A stretch of 64,000 nucleotides of DNA from NCBI GenBank assembly GCA_905221605.1, contig CAJNDS010002519.1, forward strand, positions 66,501-130,500. Direction: 5' to 3'. Positions 54,804-64,000 of this stretch are shown piece after piece. Numbering within the stretch: position 1 is the first letter of the stretch; each line of letters starts with the position of its first letter. The translations under genes were made by a program, and so were the position numbers. This DNA is from Symbiodinium natans (Eukaryota; Sar; Dinophyceae; Suessiales; Symbiodiniaceae). Below the pieces are notes generated by a model that was given only the letters and a program-made list of their open reading frames with translations, did no database searches and was not told the DNA's origin.

Positions 54804-57800
54804 ATGCAGTTGACTTTGTTCCACGCGCTTTTGACCTTGGCAGCCGCTGGGAAGTTCCACTCTCTCAGCCGGACGGTTCTCAGTGTGGACACATCGGCCT
54901 CGGTCAGCGAGAGCAACGTCGCCCAAGCCTGGCTCCGCACCCCAGCGAACCTCCCGAAATGCCATGAGAAGAAAGTTGTGGGCTCCAGTGATGACAAGTT
55001 CCTGCAGTGCCCGAAAGAGTGCCCAATCTACGCCGATGACCGCGGGGATGACACTGACTGCAACTTCGAGTGCGTGGAAGCAACTCCAAAGGCGTGCACG
55101 GCTGTGAACGCCAAAGAGCCCGTGCCTGACACCGAGCGGGGCATTTGCCGAGCTTGCATTATCTATGGCTGTAAGGCCTGCACCACCGAGGGCCAGGACA
55201 CCTGTGCTGTCTGTGAGTCGGGCTTCAAGCTGAACGCCGCCGGCAAGTGTGACAGTACAAACACGTACTACTGGTACGCACTCTTTGCTGTGCTTGGTGT
55301 TGTGGCGCTCTTCATCGTCGGCTGGGTTGTTGACATCGCTCGCCGCCCGATTATCAACCCTCAGGGCCTCAAGGGTGCGCTCGATGCTCGGTCGCGCTCC
55401 AAGGTACGCATGCCGAAGCATTCCGACTCGGACGCAGGACGAGATCTTTACCCTCTGGACACCAACCTCCTCAAGACGCCGGTGGCCGGCATTGGCGTGC
55501 AGCTCCACTTCAACTTCCAGTTCTTCCTCATTGTTTGGTCGCTGGCTATCGGCTTGGCGTGGCTGATTCTTGCCCTCTCCGTGGACGATGCGCTTCTCAT
55601 CCTCGGCACTCGTCGGGCCAAGACAGCTCGACAGAACTGCATCCTTGTGGCCTGGGGCTTCGAGACGCAGCAGCGCCTAATGTGGACCAAGATCGACTTT
55701 GTGGCGTGTGCATACCTGCTCACCTTCTTGGGCTGCTTGGCCTTTGGCGTGCGTCAGCTGCGTATCTTCCAGAAGGTGGACATGCAGAACTCCACGCACA
55801 AGGATTACGCTGCTCGGGTGAGAAACCTCCCGTTGATGGATGGCACAGAGCCTGTTGAGGAGGAGCTGAAAAAGCGCATCGAGGATACCACTGGTCAAAA
55901 GGTCGTGGGCGTCTCCGTCTGCTGGGATTTTCAGGAGCATGAGGACGAGCTCATGGAACTAATTGAGAGCAAGCTTGTTGAGAAGGAGGAGATGCTGCAC
56001 CCCTCGGCCAGTCAGGAGGAGCACCCCGAGCCAGAGAGCTTCTTTGCCCGAATGGAGCGCTCGATGCTGGCAGCTGATGCAGAGAAGGTCGTGGCCAAAG
56101 GCGAGATGACTGAGGAGGAGCAGGAGCATGCGAAGAAGGATGCCGCTGCGCACCCGGAGGAGGAACACGTGGAAGAATGCAAGGAGGTTGACATCGTGGG
56201 TATCTTGAAAAGCATCAAGACATGCCCCGACGCCTATGCCATTTTCGAGACGGAGACTGCTCGCGATGCTGCCGTCGAGGCTGTCCACAGTGGAGGCATC
56301 GAGTTTGCGGGAAACACAATCACCTTGAACGCCTCCCGGGTGGAACCGCAGACAGTGAACTGGCGGAACTGTGCCAACACAGACCTGGTGGTAAAGGCCA
56401 AGCGCATCGGCTTGGGCTTCCTGATCATGCTTGCAGGGCTGACGTTGTGGGTGGTGGCTTTCTACCTGCCCTATGCCTGGTTTACCTTGACGTTCAACTA
56501 TTCGTATGGGCAGGAGCCAGGCTTCGTGGCAGGCATGACTTTCTCCATGGTTGTTGTGGCTGGGAATGCCTTGATGTACCTCGTCTGCAGTGAAGTCGCA
56601 GATCGCACACGGTTCATCTATGTGGATGACCGGGAGGTGTGCTACATGTTGCTCTACTGCTTCGCGTGTGTTTTCAACGTGGCACTGGACCTGATCACCA
56701 CTTACATGGTGGCATACCGTATCAACGTGGGCTTGCGCATGAAGACCTACGACGGCACCCTCCTGGAGAACCTCCAGCACTTCTCCGACCGTTTCGAGTC
56801 CTATGCCATGCAGCGTCTCCTTGCGAATAACCTTTACGCATATGCCTTCCCTGCCACATTCCTCATCCCTTTCTTGATTGAGCCAGTCGCCACCATCTAC
56901 GCTCCTTACAAGATGATGCTGGCCATTGTGAGAACACAGCCGTGCATGAAAGGCTTCATGGCAGAGCGCTTGCTGGGAAGTCTGGTCTTTGACCTCTCCC
57001 GCTACGCCGATCTCATGTTGGATGTTATGATTGCCGTGCTCATTTTCTTCTTCCCTGGTGGCTTCAACATTCAGATGTTTGTTGGCCTTGCTGCCTCACA
57101 CTTATACATCTACTTCTTCGACCACTACCGCGTCCTGCGATCCATCCAGAGCTGCAACTACGCAGACAAGATGGTTGATTGGTGGTCTCAGTGGATGATG
57201 TGCATTCCCTGCGGCTTCATGCTTGCGTGCGTGGTGTTCAAGGCCAACTGCCAGGAAGGTTACCCATGCGTTGACGGTGACACCATGATCATGGGCTGTG
57301 TGATTGCCTTTTTTGGCCACATCATACTTCACACGCTTGCCCTCAAGTTTGTTGTGCCAATGCTTGGCCTCTCTGGGGAGTCGGATGGCGCGGAGACCAA
57401 CACCTATCAAGACTGCTCCAAACGCATTCCATGCTCTTGGTTCACTGCAAATCCGGTATACTGCCTGCGCTCACAGTACATCTACAAGCACAGCCCCCCG
57501 TGCACTTTCTGTTTGCCGGGGAAGGAGCACCTTTTGGAAGTGAACGAGGATATCGGCCTCTACTTCAATGATGCCCCGGCCAAAGAGGAGGATTACGATG
57601 CCCCGCACGTGGATGTTGAGGCGGTGAAAGCAAACCTTCAGGATCTCCGCGGCAAGGCATCGGAAAGCTTCGAGCAGCTCAGGGGAAAGGCCAGTGGGCA
57701 ATTGGAGGAACTGCGAGGCAAGGCATCGGGACACTTCGAGGAGCTGAACAAGCAGATGTCTGGACACTTTGAGGATTTGCAGGGCAAGATGTCCGGGATG

Positions 57801-58007
57801 TCTGCCGGCATGTCAAGCACATTAGGAGACATGCAAGGCAAGATGTCCGGAATGTCAGCTGGAATGTCCAGCACCTTCGACAGCTTGCAGGGCAAGATGT
57901 CCGGCTCCTGGTTCGCGAGCAAGAAGGAGGAGACTGATGCTGCCGCTCCTGGTGAGACCGGCGAGACCGGCGAGAGCGGCGAGAGCGGCGAGAGTAGCAG
58001 CAAGTGA
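54804..58007 (+). CDS. OSCA/CSC1/TMEM63-like (DUF221) ion channel with cysteine-rich N-terminal head, intronless
   Basis: 1067 codons with no intron. Residues 1-16 look like a signal peptide. Residues 53-150 form a Cys-rich, furin-repeat-like ectodomain (ACIIYGCKACTTEGQDTCAV). A first membrane helix spans about 155-176 and two more lie near 237-259 and 298-316. A long cytosolic domain (about 330-530) contains RNLPLMDGTEPVEEEL and DAYAIFETETARDAAV, matching the layout of the DUF221 cytosolic domain. About eight membrane helices follow (535-852), including FLIPFLIEPVATIYAPY. Family members are osmo- or mechanosensitive, calcium-permeable cation channels, so that role is inferred. The tail (948-1034) holds seven KAS/KMS repeats, then GETGETGESGES. 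The ATG at 54804 is preceded by a leader almost identical in the second copy. The family call rests on topology and a few motifs, not on a search. Confidence 0.72.
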   Translation: MQLTLFHALLTLAAAGKFHSLSRTVLSVDTSASVSESNVAQAWLRTPANLPKCHEKKVVGSSDDKFLQCPKECPIYADDRGDDTDCNFECVEATPKACTAVNAKEPVPDTERGICRACIIYGCKACTTEGQDTCAVCESGFKLNAAGKCDSTNTYYWYALFAVLGVVALFIVGWVVDIARRPIINPQGLKGALDARSRSKVRMPKHSDSDAGRDLYPLDTNLLKTPVAGIGVQLHFNFQFFLIVWSLAIGLAWLILALSVDDALLILGTRRAKTARQNCILVAWGFETQQRLMWTKIDFVACAYLLTFLGCLAFGVRQLRIFQKVDMQNSTHKDYAARVRNLPLMDGTEPVEEELKKRIEDTTGQKVVGVSVCWDFQEHEDELMELIESKLVEKEEMLHPSASQEEHPEPESFFARMERSMLAADAEKVVAKGEMTEEEQEHAKKDAAAHPEEEHVEECKEVDIVGILKSIKTCPDAYAIFETETARDAAVEAVHSGGIEFAGNTITLNASRVEPQTVNWRNCANTDLVVKAKRIGLGFLIMLAGLTLWVVAFYLPYAWFTLTFNYSYGQEPGFVAGMTFSMVVVAGNALMYLVCSEVADRTRFIYVDDREVCYMLLYCFACVFNVALDLITTYMVAYRINVGLRMKTYDGTLLENLQHFSDRFESYAMQRLLANNLYAYAFPATFLIPFLIEPVATIYAPYKMMLAIVRTQPCMKGFMAERLLGSLVFDLSRYADLMLDVMIAVLIFFFPGGFNIQMFVGLAASHLYIYFFDHYRVLRSIQSCNYADKMVDWWSQWMMCIPCGFMLACVVFKANCQEGYPCVDGDTMIMGCVIAFFGHIILHTLALKFVVPMLGLSGESDGAETNTYQDCSKRIPCSWFTANPVYCLRSQYIYKHSPPCTFCLPGKEHLLEVNEDIGLYFNDAPAKEEDYDAPHVDVEAVKANLQDLRGKASESFEQLRGKASGQLEELRGKASGHFEELNKQMSGHFEDLQGKMSGMSAGMSSTLGDMQGKMSGMSAGMSSTFDSLQGKMSGSWFASKKEETDAAAPGETGETGESGESGESSSK
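57645..57995 (+). repeat. Coding repeat in the channel C-terminus
   Basis: Seven units of 11-18 residues with the core L(R/Q)GK(A/M)SG, such as LRGKASGQLEE, LRGKASGHFEE and MQGKMSGMSAGMSSTLGD, are followed by GET/GES triplets. The DNA repeats GGCAAGATGTCCGG several times. The units look like amphipathic helices. Confidence 0.85.
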
Positions 58008-58844
58008 GAAGCCTCTCTGGGGCCGAAGCGGCTGGTACCAATCCAGACCGAACCACCCTTCACTTGGACCTTGAACCAAGAGCCTCGCCCGCTTGCGCTA
58101 GTGTGAGAGTTGAAACGGGTCAACGACATGCATGGGACTCGTCGCATGATGCAGACATTTCGGAGCATGTGATGCCTCAGCGCCATGTCGTATCCGTATC
58201 TAGAGTCGAACTGTGTATCAGGGAGGTCACTGCATGCATTTGCATCTGCATCTCCCGCCCTTGATTGTGCTGAGTGGTTTGCTGACTTCAGTGCTTGCTC
58301 GTTGGGTTCGCTGAGTGTGGCTTCCCGGGAAGGTTTGGAACTGCTGAGAGCTGAAGTCGCCGTGGAGAGTGGCGACACAGACGCGAGGCAAACATTGCCG
58401 AACTCACAGCCAGGGCGGCCATCGTACTCTTTGCCAGCATGAACGTTAACAACTCCATCATGATTTCGGTTTCAGTGTTTGGGTTACGGCTCAATTTCAA
58501 CTAAAGCGGTTCTGTATGCGTGTGCTGCCACACACACACACACACCTGTTGAGGCAGCGCCGGTGGCGACGCTCTGCTGCCGGCGTCCAGGCGAGGATGA
58601 GAGCTGCAAAGAGGCAGAAGTATCCGCCTCCCCTCCCTCCTCCGGCGCAGAAGCCGCGGCAGAGCGTGTGCCAAGCGATGCAAACCTGGAAAGAAGGGAT
58701 GCCCACAGCCAGAATTTCCTCATCCATTGCTTTGCTCATACTGTACTGCCACGCATTGCAATTCCCGACCTTGCGTATAGCATGGATGCATAGTTGTGGA
58801 GCTCTTGGGACAAAAATTGCCCGATGTTTTGGACCTGTGTACGA

Positions 58845-59240
58845 ATGAAGTGCTGTACTGTCCCTAAGCAACCCCACAAAGCCAATTCTCCAGTCCCGTC
58901 CCCAGACTCCCGGAGAATTGGTTGTCTGGTTTTTTTGAGGGACAGCAGCGCACTTCATTGGTATTCAGGCAAACAAGAACAGGGACAATACAAGATGTTG
59001 AGGCCCCGACACTGCAGAAACGCTGTGCTGTCCCTTCTTCTGGCTTAAGTCAAGCGCAAAATAGGGACGGCACAAAGTGACAAAGTGCTGTACCGTCCCT
59101 ATGTTCTTTTTGGCCTGAGTGCCAGTGAAAATGCTGTACGGTCCCGAGATCGTCCCGTCCATCCAGACTACTGGAGAATTTGCTTTTCAGTTTCTCAGGG
59201 ATAGTACAACACGTCATCATTGGTACTCAGGCGCAGCTGG
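58845..59240. mobile_element. MITE-like hairpin elements, two related copies
   Basis: The segment at 58845-58958 has imperfect inverted arms: ATGAAGTGCTGTACTGTCCC at the left pairs with GGGACAGCAGCGCACTTCAT at the right, and inner arms meet around GGAGAATTGG. A related copy at about 59129-59228 shares the order (GTCCCGTCC, CCAGAC, CTGGAGAATT, CAGGGATAG, ATTGGTACTCAGG). Between them, GGGACGGCAC near 59064 faces GTGCTGTACCGTCCC near 59086. There is no coding capacity, so these would be non-autonomous. Confidence 0.5.
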
Positions 59241-59503
59241 GATGATGGACGTAAATTCCCCTCGTCAGTCTGTCCTCTACGTGATTTGGTACGTGGGCTG
59301 CACCAGCGTCATTTGCATCAGCACATGTCGTCCGCGACCCCGGGACATATCTCAGATTTCGGAGGGCATGAAAATCAGAGGAGTCCGGTGCATCCGGGGG
59401 CTAGATCATGCAGGGGCAGCAGCAGGACGTGAACACGGTCCTAGGCTAGGCCGTTGCAGGTGCTAAGCGAAAGAAGGCCGAGTCGAAGTCGCCTCCCTCT
59501 CTC

Positions 59504-59514
59504 TATATAAAAGG
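59504..59514 (+). promoter_or_regulatory. TATA-box-like sequence
   Basis: TATATAAAAGG lies in a pyrimidine-rich context (CTCCCTCTCTC before it). TATA boxes are reported to be rare in dinoflagellates, so this may be chance. No gene start is recognised within the next few hundred bases. Confidence 0.3.
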
Positions 59515-59605
59515 ACTCTACACTCTTAAGTTCAGCCTCTTCTGCCCACGAAGGCGCTGACCGTTCACACTCATGACTTCTGCAGCTTCAGCCACAGCAA
59601 AAACC

Positions 59606-62600
59606 CAAGGCTCTAGCCAACATGGGTAGATTCATGGCATGTTCTTCATGCGCGCGCTCACCCCTAGCTGTTGGCGAAAGGCCATGTTGCCTTCTGGGCA
59701 GCAACAGCGCGATCTGCAACGTGATCCATCTGTTGCACAGACGAAGACAGAACAAACAGACTGAGTTTGGGACACTACCTCACGATGGCTTCGTAGCGCT
59801 GGCCCCATGCAGCCATCCACGGGACCGCCATGCAAACGCTGCAAAGATACCTGGCTGCTTCAGCAGTTGCATAGAGCCATGCATCTGTTTGCTCCAGTGG
59901 GGCCACACCTCGCAAGGACCCTTGCTGTAAACCTCCTGTAGCCTCAGCTTGTGACAGTCTCGTGGCCAAGAAGTGCATGCAACTGTACCGTCAAACTCGA
60001 GAGATGCTCATAAGGTTGGGGTGTGTTGCGGCCCGCGGCAAAGGCACACTCTGCTGAAAGTTCGTTTTTGAGGGGCTTACATGGGCTTACCAAAAGAGCT
60101 GCAGGCCGCCTCCGACTCCACAACAGTTGCAGCTCTGACAGGAGAAGATCCAGGAGCCGAAGCCGCCAGAGAACGATGAGATCGTCATCCCCTTCAGCTC
60201 TGAGCCCTGGCAAAAGGTTGTTGGGGTGTAGAATGCTGTTGCCTGGAGGCTTCGGAACCTGACCTACTTCTGTGCAGGAGATCTCGGGCAGGCGCTTGCG
60301 CCACATCACCGTCTTTGCCTTAAGGAGGGCCGGGCATGTGGTCATCATTGGTCATCTCCGATTTCTTCCCGCACATCAGCTCAGTAGACCCGCGTCGGGA
60401 GGAGCATGCCAACCGAGCTCGTTGAGGATGGCTATGTTTTGTGGCTTGGCAGGGTTGCGTGATGCGACGCGATGTCTACTGCTGCTTCAGCTTCAGATTG
60501 AGCTCAGGCAGCTAGCTTCTGGACCGATGTTGCTGCTGGAGAGCGGAATCCTCCACACGAGGACCCTGAGATCCACGAATCTAGACCCACTGTTTTTTGA
60601 GTGTTCTCTGGGAAAGCAGGCTGTGTGGCCGGGAGGGATTGGACACACGTCGCGCTGTGCTGCAGAGTCTGCTGCTGTTTGGCCTTCTTCAGTTCATTCA
60701 GACCTGTGGGGTGATCCTTTGACTGAAGCGCCCCATGTGCTTCTGGCTGAGGAGAATGACGGCCGAAATTTGCATCGTTTGTAGGAGATGTGCAGCTTGC
60801 CATGATGGCTTGGCTAGAGTCGATCTCTGATATGGGAGGTCTGGGAGCGAACGCCCAAAATGTTGAACTCACCAGGCTTCCGGATTGGGTGCGAGGACAT
60901 TTGAACGTTCAACGCTTTGCCATGTTCTGCCATGTCCCGCTGTTGACATCTGTTGACCAAACCCGTATTCCGAATCGCCGCGAATACTGTTCCCAGAGTT
61001 CCCCAAACCGTGCTTGCCCTATCGGGTTGACACCTTCGCGAATCAGGGTAGCGGGACAAGGTGAGACAAGATGGTGTCGTCCCTGATGGCATGCTGCCTG
61101 CCCAGCCGGTTCCGCCAGCTCCACCTGCTGTGTTCCGCCCGCTGTTTTGTCGAAGAGGTCCTGTTTTGTTCGCAGCCGGCTCCGCGGCTCTCGCTCGCGG
61201 CTTGAGCGCTTTCTACTCGATGAGTTCACTTCTGGTTTTCTGCGTAGCAATGTTTGGGCGTTGCGGCGCACGTCAACGCACCATGCTCTTCTTGGCGGGC
61301 TTGGCTTTGGTGGTTTGGAGAATGACACCTGCGCTGGGCCGCACCACTGTTTGGGAGTCCACGCCGATACTCGTTACTGGAAGTAATACCTTGGTATAAT
61401 TTGCAAAGACCTTGAGTAGTAACTTCTTGCAAGGAACCCCACTTGGTCGCCGCCTTACGCCCCCACTGCCGGTACCGAGCTGCAGGCGGGCATCCAAGTC
61501 AAAAAGACGTACTATGCTACTGTATTTACTGTATGGAAATGAATGCGTTGAACGCCTGCAGCCAAGCCTGAACCCATCACCATCTTGGAATGAAACATAA
61601 TGAAACGATGTGCCTGCTAAGATCGGCTGGTGCCCTCTGACCTGCAAATACAGGGCTTTGGCTTGCTCTGCATCTCGTGGCAGGTGTCTGTGGTATAGCG
61701 CAGTCGAACTTGGGCGCTTGCAGGGTGATTTCGCTGATGTCCACTGGATAAAGGCCGACTTTGCACTTGCTCGGCAGTTCGCACGTCCGCCTAGGCCTTC
61801 GAGCTGCGAGTAGCCGCGGCGGAGGGAGCACGCGAGGCCTTGGATCGCGGAACGGGCTGGGGCAGTATGTACACAATCAGGGTGGGTTCAGGTCGTTATA
61901 CAGAATTACATTTGCCATAGTTGCCCAACTCTCTGGGCCTGTGCACAAGATGACGCAAGGTGAGATGGAGCGCTCAAGTGGATCTTCGGCAGACCGATGT
62001 GGTCGGCGAGGAGCTTTCCACCCGGGCTACCGGGTTCTAGGACTCGTAGAGAGCACCGGTATGCACCGGTGATGTCCGTGCCAGGACCTCCGGCACTTGG
62101 ACTTGGTTTCTGAACCCGTCGTGGTCCTCCGCATGCGGCAGCTTGGTCTGTTTGCCGGGCCGCGGCATGAAATTCCTTTTTCAACATGCCAAGAAGGCCA
62201 ATCCACACAGGCGGTGCACGCAATGCATTTCGAAAATTGCTCGGTTCGCACCTGGATTCTGTGACTGCCTGGCAAGGAACACAGCTGCTCTGCCGGATGT
62301 TTGGCTGACGCCTGGGCTTGGGTGTCCTGCAGCACAGGTCTAAAGTTGTGCGAGGATCTGCGAGGATATTCGTTTTGTTTTGCATCGGCATCTCTGGAAA
62401 GGGAGGACTCAGAACAGTAGGATGCCGAGGACATCCCAGGACCCAAGTTAAGAGTCAGGAGGGTGCCTCAGCACAGACAGCCGAGGCGCTGGGCTGGCGA
62501 GCGGCGCCGGCTTCCGAACAGGCGTCCCCGCACAATTTCGGGATTCGGTCCGTTTTGAAGCTCCAATTGGGTTGCCTGAGAGTTCTGCAAGGTGTGTTTG

Positions 62601-63600
62601 CAGTGTTCCTGCACCGCGACCACAACATACAACCACCTATCTTGACACTTCAGCCTGACGGCCGCCAGGAACGCCAGCAACCAGCAGATACGGACCTCTG
62701 AGGTCTGTCAGTCCGGAGCAAAGGTCTCCAAACTTTGCCCCTTGGATCCCCTTGGCAAATCGGCTTTTGTTCCACCACTTCAGCAAGTGACGGGAGCTTG
62801 AAAATCAATGACTGTAATCTGAGTGCCACTGGTGCTGAAAACAAAACTTACATAAACTTACCAACCGAGTACGACATGCCTCCGTAGAATCTATTTGAAA
62901 ACCGTGACGGACCGTGACGGACCGTGACCTTCTGCAGCTCGAAGGTGAGGAGTTGCATTTCTGGCGTGACCAGACGACTGAGCTGCAGGAGTGCCCCTTG
63001 ACCCGGCTCGTTTTGCTGTCCAAGATGTGCCCGAGGTAACAAAGATGCCAATACATGCTGTCATATACCGCATATGCTCATATGCCGTTAGCCTACCGCA
63101 AAGTTTGCACCAGCCACTTTGTGAAATCTGTTTGGTGCAGGATCAGTTGCGCGGCTTGCTGGCCAAGCGGCGGGAAGGTGCTTTCATCCCTCTCTTCGCC
63201 TCAGCGTGGATTGTTTGGTTTGTCGGATGTTGTCCGGGTTGTCTGGGTTGTGACTGTGCAACAACGTGTGCAACTCTGCAGTGCATCTCAGTGATCAAGT
63301 GCTGGCGAAGGCTTTGCTCGTGGCGAGAGGCATGTGACACTTCAGAGGCCCCAGGGATTTGTGAGGCACACGAGCGATCACGATTCCGTCTAGAAAAGCC
63401 TCCAATCATCATTGCCTCCTCAGACGTCTGGTCGAGCTCCGGGCGACTGTGGAGCAAAGAAGACAAGGCGGCTGGGCAGAGATGCGCATGTAGAATCAGA
63501 GTAATTATCGGTGTGTCGCGGCTGGGGGGAGGGGGGGACGAGTTCTGGATTAAGGCCAGGCCTTGTCAGAAGAGAAGTCTCTGTGCGGGGGCCTCTTGCT
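59606..63600. repeat. Diverged duplicate spacer, copy 2
   Basis: Partner of 52126-54678, about 1.4 kb longer because of insertions. No gene can be read. An unmatched segment at about 62,600-63,400 includes an open + frame of 216 codons from 62991, which has no recognisable composition or family. Confidence 0.7.
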
Positions 63601-63633
63601 TAAACAGCTCTCTTCTAGATTGTGCACGGGAAG

Positions 63634-63655
63634 TTCGTTAGCCCATGTGGCTCAA
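63634..63655 (+). other. Possible degenerate spliced-leader relic, copy 2
   Basis: Identical to the stretch at 54706-54727, at the matching distance from the second gene copy. Confidence 0.4.
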
Positions 63656-63672
63656 ACTCAGCAGTTAAACCT

Positions 63673-63705
63673 GAGAGGAACCGCCTAGGCGGTGTTTTTC
63701 CTCTC
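63673..63705. promoter_or_regulatory. Palindromic hairpin in the channel-gene leader, copy 2
   Basis: Identical to 54745-54777, including the 14-base palindrome and its GAGAGGAA/TTCCTCTC arms, 27 bases plus one inserted A upstream of the ATG. Confidence 0.55.
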
Positions 63706-63732
63706 CGAGCTTAAAAAAGCAATTCCGTAGCA

Positions 63733-64000
63733 ATGCAGTTGACTTTGTTCCACGCGCTTTTGACCTTGGCAGCCGCTGGGAAGTTCCACTCTCTCAGCCG
63801 GACGGTTCTCAGTGTGGACACATCTGCCTCGGTCAGCGAGAGCAACGTCGCCCAAGCCTGGCTCCGCACCCCTGCGAACCTCCCGAAATGCCATGAGAAG
63901 AAAGTTGTGGGCTCCAGCGATGACAAGTTCCTGCAGTGCCCGAAAGAGTGCCCAATCTACGCCGATGACCGCGGGGATGACACTGACTGCAACTTCGAGT
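63733..64000 (+). CDS. Second tandem copy of the OSCA/TMEM63-like gene, truncated by the window end
   Basis: ATG at 63733, 8929 bases after the first copy. The 268 bases present encode the same signal peptide and start of the Cys-rich head. I find three differences from copy 1 (TCG/TCT, CCA/CCT, AGT/AGC), all third-position and synonymous. The 5' leader back to about 63605 is nearly identical apart from one extra A in an A-run. The gene continues beyond the window. Its role would be as for copy 1. Confidence 0.9.
   Translation, partial: MQLTLFHALLTLAAAGKFHSLSRTVLSVDTSASVSESNVAQAWLRTPANLPKCHEKKVVGSSDDKFLQCPKECPIYADDRGDDTDCNFE

Larger units (their letters stand above)
58008..59605. other. 3' flank of channel copy 1 and intergenic spacer
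   Basis: No gene seen. It contains a CA-repeat at 58531-58545, the hairpin elements at 58845-59240 and a TATA-like sequence at 59504-59514. Confidence 0.5.

Noticed and set aside
54783-55508. 241-codon minus-strand ORF
   Set aside because: Shadow of the channel gene; the + strand carries the signal peptide, the Cys pattern and synonymous-only differences.
55959-56780. 273-codon minus-strand ORF rich in His, Val and Leu
   Set aside because: Antisense shadow of the cytosolic and membrane part of the channel gene.
62991-63641. 216-codon + strand ORF in spacer copy 2
   Set aside because: Not present in spacer copy 1, no protein-like composition, and no splice signals.

Overview
This window looks like nuclear DNA of a dinoflagellate, most likely a member of the Suessiales/Symbiodiniaceae type. 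Three things point there. Conserved eukaryotic genes are split into many short exons whose introns begin GA, GC or GT and always end AG before an exon that begins with G. Nearly every gene I can read lies on the + strand, as in dinoflagellate unidirectional clusters. One gene is intronless and tandemly repeated, and may carry a decayed spliced-leader tag. I cannot name the species. All functional names rest on reading exons by eye and joining them; no search was run.

Layout. 1-17.3 kb: one giant gene, or several, whose upstream start is outside the window. It encodes IPT/TIG and sushi (CCP) modules followed by at least ten EF-hand-like exons, interrupted by introns full of repeats (8.8-10.3 kb, 14.7-15.1 kb). 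18.5-23.3 kb: a complete 20-exon gene for the 26S proteasome ATPase RPT5/PSMC3, reconstructed to 433 residues. 23.5-27.0 kb and 27.9-32.1 kb: two stretches of exon-like coding segments that I do not recognise. 32.1-36.8 kb: mostly spacer, part of it visibly richer in A+T. 37.2-44.65 kb: replication protein A large subunit (RPA1), with linker, DBD-A, DBD-B and zinc-ribbon DBD-C readable to the stop codon; the N-terminal domain is not convincingly found. 46.6-47.1 kb: a small coiled-coil coding region. 47.6-48.0 kb: a likely membrane-protein fragment on the minus strand, the one good exception to the common direction. 49.1-50.5 kb: a single-pass membrane protein.

50.5-64 kb is a tandem array. 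An intronless 1067-codon gene for an OSCA/CSC1/TMEM63-like (DUF221) channel with a cysteine-rich extracellular head (54,804-58,007) is followed 8,929 bp later by the start of a second copy, cut by the window end (63,733-64,000). The first 268 bases of the two genes differ at three synonymous third positions. The 5' leaders, including a perfect palindrome, are almost identical, while the longer spacer has diverged and holds hairpin elements and a TATA-like sequence.

The genes do not form a pathway: proteasome ATPase, DNA-replication factor and membrane/calcium proteins are simply neighbours. The most interesting signals are the uniform non-canonical intron boundaries with direct repeats, the tandem intronless channel gene with its possible spliced-leader relic, and the TIG-CCP-EF-hand architecture.
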